Positions 61,801-64,000 of a stretch of 64,000 nucleotides of DNA are shown in pieces. Position 1 is the first letter of the stretch, and each line of letters opens with the position of its first letter. Under the pieces are notes generated by a model. The model was given only the letters and a program-made list of their open reading frames with translations. It ran no database searches and had not been told where the DNA came from. Origin of the DNA: Cinnamomum chago (taxonomy: Eukaryota > Streptophyta > Magnoliopsida > Laurales > Lauraceae); the NCBI GenBank assembly GCA_038049695.1, contig CP142451.1, forward strand, positions 129,662,001 through 129,726,000, in the 5' to 3' direction. The position numbers and the translations under genes were made by a program.

Positions 61801-63737
61801 CCACCCATGGTTAACCCCAAATGGATCAAGTCTATGTTTCCGTCATTGTATTGAATCACAATAAATTCACACTTTTAAGACTGGCTTCGGCCATCATCTT
61901 CCGGCGGGGATTAAAAATTTCGACCTTTCCTATACCCTCTTACTCCCATGTTTGGCATTCATCAGATGGATTTCACGAACAAAATAAAACCCTATTTTTC
62001 TTTTTCTGTAACTCCCATGATCTGCACATGCTATCTGCTGACTTTTGGAATATGTTGTCTAATGCATAATTAACATTATGTTTTCTCATTCCTTCTTTAT
62101 ATCATATGATGGTTTATTTTAGGTCCCTTCGTTTTTTATCCGCAAGCTCATTACGCAAGTTTTCTCTTTCATCAATATACAACTTTTCAACAGGTTAGTA
62201 GGTTCACAATTTCACATCCTAGAGAGGGTTTTAAATCTCATTTGAGTGACTCACAGTTTGTCCTCTTTCATATTAATTATTTGATCTCGTTCATGTATAT
62301 ATTTGTTTCAATTTTCAGTCTTCTATTACGACGTGAATGTTGCACATTTTCTAACGGGGAATATGTCAAATCTGGACTTGCGGAACTGGAGCGATGGATC
62401 GGTAATGCTACAGAGGAGGTAAGGGTACCATCAGTATTAGAACTTAGGCTACATCTTGGATCTTTCAGAGTCTGAATTGTCTTAAACATTAGTTTGCAGG
62501 AACCTCATGGCACGAGCTTAATTATATCAGACAAGCTGTTGGTTTTCTGGTATAGCCAATACCAATTTGACAGGCAACATAGCCTCTGTAAATATTTTTG
62601 TGCCTGCTTTTCTTATTTCAGTTTTGCAATGATGTAGGTAATCCATCAGAAGAGGAAAAAGTCTCTGGACGAGATTACACAAGATCTTTGTCCGGTAAGT
62701 TGTTTTTACTCTTTTGCCACAGAGATCAAATTCAATACACGCATGAGATGCTGACAAACTGACCTACGTAAAGATGCAAACAAGCATACACAGATGTTTG
62801 CTAAAGAGTTCCATGTTTGCAGATGGAGACTCGATGGTCAGGCTCAAATGTCAGTGTGGCCATCGTGCTCTAAGACATGCTTTGGTGTACCTCACTGCAT
62901 AATGACCTGTCCTGAAGTCATTGAGGTCCACACACTGACAAAGCAAACGTTTGGGCGAAGGATTTCCTAATGTTTCGTATTCAGTTATATAATTTGAAAA
63001 GAAAAAAAGATATTGAATACACTCAGTTGAGCACCGGCGCTCACCGCAGACCACATGATGGGGCCCACATTTTGATCCATCTGAGTGGACGATGCACCCG
63101 CACGCACGAAGGTCATTGGTGGTCTCAGGGTTTGGCACCCATTCGAATGAACTGGACCAGTGGATTGAGTGTGCGCTCATTTTTGACAGCGAAAACTTCT
63201 TGGCTGTGTGGGGCTGGTGACGATTGGAGATCTCCCCATTGGATTGAGTGTGCACTCATTTTTGACAGCGAAAACTTCTTGGCTGTGTGGGGCTGGTGAT
63301 GATTGGAGTCCCTCCCACCCCCACCACCGGAAAAAAAAAAAAAAACCGCCACACACACACCAGGTGCTGCCCACCCCACAGGCGTGGTGAGCACATTCAC
63401 CCAACAGAGGGGCTCTGTATATGTTAGGGCAAGGTCTTGACTAAATCTGAAAATGAGTGCACTTATCAGTTTTTCTTCCTTAATTCGTGAGCAGGCATTG
63501 ACAATGCGACAAATTTACCGAATAAGTACCATGTACTGGGACGACAAGTATAGCACACAGAGTGTGTCTATTGAGGTAAGAGTAATATCTTTCTTCAGTA
63601 TTATGTTTGATACTGTCGGAAGTCCTTTTCTAACAATGATTAGGAAATTGGCAGGTGGTTTCGCAAATGAAGGATATTCTTAGCAAGGATTCTCATAATT
63701 TCATGTCAAACTCTTTTCTGTTGGATGACGACCTAAG
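11811..63737 (+). CDS. XI-I: Class XI myosin heavy chain (XI-I-like), 37 exons, 3' end outside window
   Basis: Plant unconventional myosin, an actin-based motor that moves organelles; Arabidopsis XI-I is known for nuclear-envelope movement. Exons: 11811-11930, 12021-12173, 13097-13242, 13337-13493, 13666-13724, 25898-26054, 28092-28241, 28360-28496, 29802-29948, 30061-30162, 31654-31711, 31788-31889, 32643-32680, 32771-32897, 33009-33182, 35245-35376, 38988-39097, 42720-42780, 43064-43241, 45029-45234, 48899-49018, 51647-51745, 54091-54312, 55408-55547, 56012-56123, 56313-56363, 56450-56539, 56824-56994, 57112-57258, 60033-60209, 60971-61108, 62123-62193, 62319-62418, 62493-62549, 62638-62694, 63495-63575, 63655-63737. 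They total 4,430 bases (1,476 codons plus two bases), all phases agree, and there are no stops. The start gives [13 protein letters not shown], close to the XI-I N-terminus. The last exon(s) after LLDDDLS are missing at the edge. The subclass was assigned from memory, without alignment. Confidence 0.93.
12174..13096 (+). other. Myosin intron 2 (923 bp)
   Basis: The donor GTGGGTG follows ATT TAC and the acceptor is TTTTTAACAG. The interior is AT-rich, with no open frame that resembles a known protein and no repeat ends recognised. Confidence 0.75.
13666..26054 (+). CDS. Myosin exons 5-6: switch I, split by a 12-kb intron
   Basis: Exon 5 (13666-13724) encodes [19 protein letters not shown]. 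Exon 6 (25898-26054) continues [15 protein letters not shown] and ends YQLCASGK. The switch I signature NDNSSRFGKF (residues 208-217) spans the junction, with the second Ser codon split AG|T across intron 5. The intron is 12,173 bp, of which about 10.2 kb is a nested pair of hAT transposons; without them it would be about 1.9 kb. The donor is AG|GTGCAC and the acceptor TTTGTAG. Confidence 0.92.
13725..14836 (+). other. Start of myosin intron 5, before the hAT insertion
   Basis: Ordinary T-rich intron sequence without a recognised element. It ends with ATCGTTGG at 14,829-14,836, the left copy of the target duplication of the outer hAT element. Confidence 0.6.
15335..16060 (-). pseudogene. Outer hAT transposase, C-terminal part with dimerisation domain
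   Basis: Minus-strand frames encode [20 protein letters not shown], then after a frame change [31 protein letters not shown], a stop, then [20 protein letters not shown] and [12 protein letters not shown]. The last part is the hAT C-terminal dimerisation region, where the usual form is ASVER.FSAMK. At least one frameshift (near 15,900) and one stop (near 15,539) break it. It is the 3' half of the outer element's transposase, separated from its 5' half by the inner insertion. Confidence 0.8.
16088..16190. repeat. Left subterminal repeats of the inner hAT (GTATCGG/CCGATAC)
   Basis: GTATCGG, CCGATAC, GATACG and CGTATCGG motifs occur repeatedly in both orientations next to the left terminus. Clustered subterminal motifs of this kind are the transposase binding sites in Ac and related elements. 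They match the denser cluster at the other end. Confidence 0.75.
16681..19914 (-). CDS. hAT transposase, four exons, intact 989-codon reading frame
   Basis: Exons on the minus strand: 19914-18255, 18152-18013, 17935-17860 and 17774-16681, with donor/acceptor pairs GTAATT/TGTAG, GTGAGT/TTGTAG and GTATGA/TTTCAG. They sum to 2,970 bases (989 codons plus stop) with consistent phases. Domains: BED zinc finger at residues about 10-60 (CKFC at 24-27, histidines near 40-45), an acidic/basic linker, and DUF659-type core. Likely catalytic residues are D286 (CDGWT), D347 (TDNGANF) and E657 (CERNWS), with a [10 protein letters not shown] motif at about 371-380. The C-terminal dimerisation domain is followed by a Gly/Gln/Pro-rich tail of about 290 residues, longer than usual. 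The start is the ATG at 19,914. It is probably able to mobilise its own element, unless silenced. Confidence 0.88.
20102..21030. repeat. About six tandem copies of a 154-bp unit inside the inner hAT
   Basis: GTG(A/T)TGGATTGATCTATGGG-type starts are seen at 20,171, 20,325, 20,479, 20,632, 20,786 and 20,940, spaced 153-154 bp. Each unit contains AAATAAATAAATCCGAAAAT, a hairpin-forming GATCTATG-GGAAA-CATAGATC, and TTCATGGGTTGTCCATGAA. The first unit is partial and the last is degenerate. The block lies just upstream of the transposase start (19,914), between promoter side and terminus. Confidence 0.9.
21445..21632. repeat. Right subterminal palindromic repeats of the inner hAT
   Basis: About 190 bp contains many copies of GTATCGGCCGATAC or half copies (CCGATACG, CGTATCGG), several as full palindromes, up to the terminus. 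The density is higher than at the left end. By analogy with Ac, these are likely binding sites for the element's own BED-finger transposase. CpG content is very high here, so methylation is likely. Confidence 0.8.
21646..23180 (-). pseudogene. Outer hAT transposase, N-terminal and central part (TTF and DUF4371-like)
   Basis: On the minus strand, about 23,010-22,800 encodes [20 protein letters not shown] followed by [20 protein letters not shown], the TTF-type zinc-finger region of ZMYM1-like hAT transposases. About 22,553-21,934 in two frames encodes [20 protein letters not shown], then [40 protein letters not shown] and [10 protein letters not shown], the DUF4371/DDE core. The two frames meet near 22,300 and stops occur elsewhere, so it is a pseudogene. 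Reading stops at the inner element's target site (21,638-21,645). Confidence 0.85.
24391..24530. repeat. 60-bp tandem repeat, two copies
   Basis: TGTAACAAAGAATATCA(T/C)AA with its flanks, including TAAAAAGCCCTAAAT, recurs at exactly 60-bp spacing (24,411 and 24,471). It lies in the 5' part of the outer hAT, beyond its coding region. Confidence 0.75.
24634..24817. repeat. Four GGCGACATAGAAGTAACCAT repeats plus a GA microsatellite
   Basis: The phrase GGCGACATAGAAGTAACCAT occurs four times between about 24,635 and 24,738, followed by an AG/GA run at about 24,749-24,817. The long frame on the opposite strand here is repeat-derived (LSLSLS, MVTSMSP) and not a gene. Confidence 0.9.
26020..26458 (-). 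pseudogene. Antisense RRM-domain relic, frameshifted
   Basis: On the minus strand, 26,458-26,213 contains [20 protein letters not shown], then [15 protein letters not shown] and RDIAFVKF. This resembles the start of an RNA-recognition motif (RNP2-like SMFMTNI, RNP1-like DIAFVKF). A second frame continues with [15 protein letters not shown] from about 26,215 down, so the copy is frameshifted and overlaps the exon 6/intron 6 border in antisense. RRM fragments of this kind turn up in plants in LINE-type elements and as captured pieces. The parent gene is unknown. Confidence 0.4.
26055..28091 (+). other. Myosin intron 6 (2,037 bp)
   Basis: The donor is AAG|GTATAT and the acceptor TTTTTTAG. Inside are an antisense RRM-like relic (about 26,215-26,440), a SINE-like piece (26,971-27,038) and a phrase typical of plant RTE-type LINE or SINE tails, GCCTTGTCCCAACTATGTAG, at about 27,100. 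Confidence 0.7.
26971..27038 (+). mobile_element. tRNA-derived SINE-like fragment, copy 1
   Basis: GCCTGCAACATAGTTGGAAGG followed by TTGCAATCATGGGTTGTGGG and TTCCGGTC and an A-run matches the copy at 42,841-42,910 nearly base for base in the first half. The A-box-like (TAGTTGG) and B-box-like (GGTTCCGGTC, degenerate) positions fit a tRNA-derived SINE head. Confidence 0.45.
28092..33182 (+). CDS. Myosin exons 7-15: central motor with switch II
   Basis: Exons 28092-28241, 28360-28496, 29802-29948, 30061-30162, 31654-31711, 31788-31889, 32643-32680, 32771-32897 and 33009-33182 encode residues 265-609. Switch II DIYGFE is at residues 432-437. It is followed by [25 protein letters not shown], where the first part reads MKN instead of the KNN I expect in plant myosin XI. 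Then come [21 protein letters not shown] and [16 protein letters not shown]. Exon 14 ends GCTGGCAAG followed by GCATGT, a second GC donor; the join [15 protein letters not shown] is the expected sequence. Exon 8 ends inside a Lys codon (AA|G). Confidence 0.92.
28497..29801 (+). other. Myosin intron 8 (1,305 bp) with a long G tract
   Basis: The donor is AA|GTAAGT and the acceptor TTTTCAG. It contains GGGGGG-CCC followed by 18 G at 29,384-29,401. No gene is recognised. Confidence 0.7.
30163..31653 (+). other. Myosin intron 10 (1,491 bp)
   Basis: It holds a degenerate LINE reverse-transcriptase relic (about 30,265-30,600), a 16-G tract at 30,987-31,002, and a stretch at about 31,256-31,400 that weakly resembles 48,030-48,170 in intron 20, presumably the same old repeat family. 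No other gene is recognised. Confidence 0.65.
30265..30600 (+). mobile_element. Degenerate LINE reverse-transcriptase C-terminal relic
   Basis: The frame encodes [19 protein letters not shown], then a diverged stretch, then after a stop VALDMYT. This corresponds to the AMLYGAECWAIKKQ...RWMCG...RWFGHV region at the end of the reverse transcriptase of plant LINE-type elements. It is very diverged, with several changes of frame. It is in the sense direction relative to the myosin. Confidence 0.5.
33183..35244 (+). other. Myosin intron 15 (2,062 bp)
   Basis: The donor is AAG|GTATCT and the acceptor CATTACAG. About 33,715-33,900 contains GCCTTGTCCCATCTATTTAG, a phrase related to the one at about 27,100 and common in plant RTE-type LINE tails. 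The rest, to about 34,560, is probably the same decayed element. No gene is recognised. Confidence 0.6.
35245..42780 (+). CDS. Myosin exons 16-18: actin-binding, SH helix and converter region
   Basis: Exon 16 (35245-35376) encodes [20 protein letters not shown] and [10 protein letters not shown], ending at RCG. Exon 17 (38988-39097) encodes [20 protein letters not shown] and the [11 protein letters not shown] converter segment. Exon 18 (42720-42780) encodes [20 protein letters not shown]. Together these are residues 610-710. The two introns between them are 3.6 kb each; the first holds LINE and gypsy scraps. Ser690 is split AG|C. Confidence 0.92.
37195..37314 (+). mobile_element. Ty3/gypsy gag scrap
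   Basis: An open frame encodes [20 protein letters not shown], then [15 protein letters not shown], then a stop. The IPEYDGK...P..Y pattern is typical of the start of the conserved gag region of plant gypsy-type elements. Only about 40 codons remain, with no LTR nearby. This is a short match judged from memory. Confidence 0.4.
37395..37752 (+). mobile_element. 5'-truncated LINE copy A (RNase H end, poly-A)
   Basis: The frame from about 37,395 encodes [20 protein letters not shown], then [15 protein letters not shown] and [16 protein letters not shown], the C-terminal half of the LINE-associated RNase H-like domain (the usual form is E.DS..A and ADALA..G). A 3' UTR and a terminal A run at 37,741-37,752 follow. 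Target duplications were not found. Confidence 0.7.
37780..38808 (+). mobile_element. 5'-truncated LINE copy B (zf-RVT and RNase H)
   Basis: The first frame encodes [20 protein letters not shown], then [20 protein letters not shown], the zinc-binding zf-RVT segment that follows the reverse transcriptase in plant L1-type LINEs. After a stop near 37,993 and a frame change, 38,034-38,696 encodes a nearly complete RNase H-like domain: [34 protein letters not shown] and [16 protein letters not shown]. The 3' end near 38,780-38,808 (AATAAAATTTACTG) has no clear A tail. It is not functional. Confidence 0.8.
39098..42719 (+). other. Myosin intron 17 (3,622 bp)
   Basis: The donor is AG|GTGGTT and the acceptor CAACTTGCAG. 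It is AT-rich, with a TATATATATGTATGTATG tract near 40,765. Small open frames here (for example 39,947-40,219) resemble nothing known. No element ends were identified. Confidence 0.6.
42841..42910 (+). mobile_element. tRNA-derived SINE-like fragment, copy 2
   Basis: GCCTGTAGCATTGTTGGAAGG and, 20 bases on, GAGGTTGCGGGTTCGAATC give degenerate A-box and perfect B-box (GGTTCGAATC at 42,890-42,899) promoter elements of RNA polymerase III. Lack of a foldable acceptor stem and the similarity to 26,971-27,038 make it a SINE head, not a tRNA gene. It lies in myosin intron 18. Confidence 0.55.
43064..49018 (+). CDS. Myosin exons 19-21: end of motor and six IQ motifs
   Basis: Exon 19 (43064-43241) starts [20 protein letters not shown], the end of the motor, then the first IQ motifs. 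Exons 20 (45029-45234) and 21 (48899-49018) complete the lever arm. Six IQ motifs can be counted between residues about 741 and 875, beginning [70 protein letters not shown] and [14 protein letters not shown]. Six calmodulin or light-chain sites is the usual number for class XI. A Gly codon is split G|GT between exons 19 and 20. Confidence 0.92.
43242..45028 (+). other. Myosin intron 19 (1,787 bp)
   Basis: It holds a 73-bp foldback (43,779-43,851) and two stretches in opposite orientation (about 43,320-43,450 and 44,425-44,530) that share CCTAGGCATGCATCCAGG and a CCCC-CATG-GGGG core. These look like inverted copies of one short repeat family. No gene is recognised. Confidence 0.6.
43779..43851. 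mobile_element. 73-bp foldback element with 8-bp target duplication
   Basis: The left arm GGGCTATGTTCTGCTAAGAG continues GTACCTCTCA; the right arm is its near-perfect inverse ending GAGCAGAACATTCCCCTC. Only about 12 bases separate the arms. TTTATTAG flanks the element exactly on both sides (43,771-43,778 and 43,852-43,859). The 8-bp duplication points to hAT-type movement. This is among the shortest MITE-like units in the window. Confidence 0.75.
45944..47952. mobile_element. Non-autonomous hAT-like element, split by a LINE
   Basis: The terminal inverted repeat CATGGTTTAAAA is at 45,944-45,955 and, exactly inverted, at 47,941-47,952. Flanks ATCTCATG (45,936-45,943) and ATCCCATG (47,953-47,960) match as an 8-bp target duplication with one change. 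Near the left end there are many ACGGTTAC/GTAACGG/AACGGTCAT motifs, typical subterminal repeats. Without the LINE it is about 0.93 kb and has no coding capacity. The right half contains a TTAA microsatellite (about 47,449-47,476). Confidence 0.75.
46106..47168 (+). mobile_element. 5'-truncated LINE with 15-bp target duplication
   Basis: AATGGCCAGTATAAC (46,091-46,105) and AATGGCCAATATAAC (47,169-47,183) flank it as a target duplication with one mismatch. The sequence starts in a reverse-transcriptase C-terminal region ([20 protein letters not shown]), is broken by frameshifts, then has an open stretch 46,570-47,040 with [38 protein letters not shown] and a W-rich tail, the zf-RVT domain. There is no RNase H domain, unlike the copies in introns 16 and 29, so it belongs to a different LINE family. 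There is no poly-A. Confidence 0.75.
48451..48575. repeat. Two copies of a 55-65-bp G-rich unit
   Basis: GGGTGAGAGGAGAAAGAAGA, then AAAATTGGGGGTGGGGG and GCATGAGGAGATTAGAATC, occurs twice in tandem. The copies differ in G-run length, and the second has about 13 consecutive G. A CT-rich tract lies just upstream on the same strand (48,409-48,430). The multiple G-runs could form quadruplexes. Confidence 0.8.
49019..51646 (+). other. Myosin intron 21 (2,628 bp)
   Basis: The donor is CTG|GTATGA and the acceptor TTTCATAG. A 35-bp tandem repeat lies at 51,256-51,340. The 50,450-51,130 stretch ends with TTGGTATCA, reminiscent of a retrotransposon primer-binding site, but no LTR ends could be shown. 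No gene is recognised. Confidence 0.6.
51256..51340. repeat. 35-bp minisatellite, 2.4 copies
   Basis: CACAGACACCCCCTACATCC followed by ATCCGACCACCCATT starts at 51,256 and again at 51,291, with a third partial start at 51,326. The first two copies are identical. Confidence 0.9.
51647..56539 (+). CDS. Myosin exons 22-27: coiled coil and linker
   Basis: Exons 51647-51745, 54091-54312, 55408-55547, 56012-56123, 56313-56363 and 56450-56539 encode residues 879-1116. [20 protein letters not shown] through [20 protein letters not shown] shows heptad-like spacing and high Glu/Lys/Leu content, so it is the dimerising coiled coil. After about residue 1065 the sequence becomes Ser/Pro-rich ([41 protein letters not shown]), the linker before the tail. 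Exon 26 encodes only 17 residues ([17 protein letters not shown]). Confidence 0.9.
53060..53318. mobile_element. Cluster of ACTCGGCCGAGT motifs, end of a hAT-like element
   Basis: Over 250 bp the motifs ACTCGGCCGAGT, ACTCGGCTGAGT, CCGAGTC and GACTCGGCCGA repeat in both orientations. The right side ends TTTTTTAAAGCATGGGTT, similar to the TTTTAAACCATG end of the element in intron 20. Dense palindromic subterminal motifs of this kind mark hAT-type elements. I could not locate the left terminus or target duplication. Confidence 0.5.
53526..53910. repeat. Interleaved direct repeats around ACATGTAATGTGGTA
   Basis: ACATGTAATGTGGTA(A/C)TTGCCCA with AATGGCT(A/G)GCAAAGTATTTT occurs at about 53,575, 53,635, 53,831 and, diverged, 53,886. 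A longer unit including GCTAATTTTTCCCT is also duplicated (53,530 and 53,779). This looks like stepwise local duplication. Confidence 0.75.
54313..55407 (+). other. Myosin intron 23 (1,095 bp)
   Basis: The donor is AAG|GTGCAG and the acceptor CTCTACAG. It has a 13-G tract at 54,411-54,423 next to a T-rich stretch. Nothing else is recognised. Confidence 0.7.
56824..63737 (+). CDS. Myosin exons 28-37: DIL-type globular tail, 3' incomplete
   Basis: Exons 56824-56994, 57112-57258, 60033-60209, 60971-61108, 62123-62193, 62319-62418, 62493-62549, 62638-62694, 63495-63575 and 63655-63737 encode residues 1117-1476. Recognisable tail blocks include [108 protein letters not shown] and [19 protein letters not shown]. 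The tail binds cargo receptors. The final exon stops in a split codon after FLLDDDL (donor AG|GTAATT). The expected C-terminal residues and stop lie beyond position 64,000. Confidence 0.92.
57259..60032 (+). other. Myosin intron 29 (2,774 bp), with a LINE copy
   Basis: The donor is CAA|GTGAGT and the acceptor ATCCTCTCAG. A 1.6-kb LINE fills 57,798-59,374; the remainder is T-rich intron. GCATGCAT with CCTAGGCATGCATC at 57,521-57,534 echoes the repeat pair of intron 19. Confidence 0.7.
57798..59374 (+). mobile_element. 5'-truncated LINE with 15-bp target duplication and A-rich tail
   Basis: GCTTATTGACTAGCT (57,783-57,797) and GCTTACTGACTAGCT (59,375-59,389) are target duplications with one mismatch. 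The 3' end reads AATAAAATTTCATTG then an A-rich tail. Frames encode the end of the reverse transcriptase region (about 57,840-58,090), zf-RVT ([20 protein letters not shown] at about 58,365) and an RNase H start ([26 protein letters not shown] at 58,865-58,950). Stops and frameshifts are frequent. A run of 32 C lies at 58,791-58,822. Confidence 0.85.
60210..62122 (+). other. Myosin introns 30 and 31 with exon 31 between
   Basis: Intron 30 (60,210-60,970) and intron 31 (61,109-62,122) flank exon 31. No transposon ends or gene-like frames are recognised in either. Confidence 0.6.
62695..63494 (+). other. Myosin intron 35 (800 bp) with a 79-bp tandem duplication
   Basis: The donor is CCG|GTAAGT and the acceptor GTGAGCAG. 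The GC-richer central part contains two tandem copies of a 79-bp unit (63,162-63,308), followed by an A run and a CACACACACACC stretch. Confidence 0.75.
63162..63308. repeat. 79-bp direct tandem duplication
   Basis: GGATTGAGTGTGC(G/A)CTCATTTTTG begins at 63,162 and again at 63,241. The copies match through TGGGGCTGGTGA(C/T)GATTGGAG with two differences over about 68 bases, which suggests a young event. Confidence 0.85.
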
Positions 63738-64000
63738 GTAATTTTCTTGACCAGCAAGTGGTTTTGCTAACTTGGTAGGACTTTTTATTCCCATTTCAAA
63801 ATGTAAAGCTGTACCTGATGAAGGTGAGTTCAGTGGGAGGAGTTTGGCCATTAAGTAATAGGGAAATTATGGCAACCTGAACTTGATGGTTCTTTGCACC
63901 ATGTAAATGCCTGATTAAGCTCTACTTCATGATTCTTCAGTGTTTTAAATGCCCAACTCGGCTGAATCATTAAAGTCATGATTTACAGCCAGCTGGACAT

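Overview
The window looks like nuclear DNA of a flowering plant. It holds one very long, intron-rich plant-type gene, it is AT-rich, and its non-coding space is full of plant transposon debris (hAT, Mutator-like, LINE, SINE and MITE types). Intron sizes up to 12 kb suggest a medium or large genome. The lineage cannot be fixed from the sequence; a magnoliid or early-diverging eudicot is only a guess.

Layout. Positions 1-11,670 hold no intact gene. They contain a tRNase Z gene fragment lying between diverged inverted repeats (about 465-1670, Pack-MULE-like), two members of a small MITE family (1860-1957 and about 10,010-10,280), a 191-bp tandem duplication, and a perfect 62-bp-arm palindrome at 11,212-11,338. 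From 11,811 to the right edge runs a single + strand gene for a class XI myosin, closest by memory to Arabidopsis myosin XI-I. I could place 37 exons (1,476 codons plus two bases). All join in frame, with no stop or frameshift; the last coding exon(s) lie beyond the window. Two of the 36 internal introns appear to use GC instead of GT donors.

The protein has the canonical order: N-terminal SH3-like segment, motor with P-loop, switch I and switch II, six IQ motifs, a short broken coiled coil and a DIL-type globular tail.

Intron 5 (13,725-25,897) contains a nested pair of hAT transposons, both antisense to the myosin. The outer one, ZMYM1/TTF-like, spans 14,837-25,073, has an 8-bp target duplication ATCGTTGG, and is decayed. 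Inserted in it is a 5,559-bp Ac-like element (16,079-21,637) with target duplication GGTGGCAG. Its four-exon transposase gene reads open for 989 codons and keeps the presumed DDE residues, so it may be autonomous. It carries subterminal CGTATCGGCCGATACG-type palindromes and a 154-bp tandem repeat (about six copies) upstream of the transposase.

Other introns carry 5'-truncated LINE copies, all in the sense direction (introns 10, 16, 20, 29), a gypsy gag scrap, tRNA-derived SINE-like copies, a 73-bp foldback with an 8-bp target duplication (intron 19), and a 2-kb hAT-like element that was itself hit by a LINE (intron 20). I see no RNA gene, CRISPR array or new multi-gene system. The most interesting objects are the intact nested hAT, the long perfect palindrome upstream of the myosin, and the tRNase Z fragment between inverted repeats.
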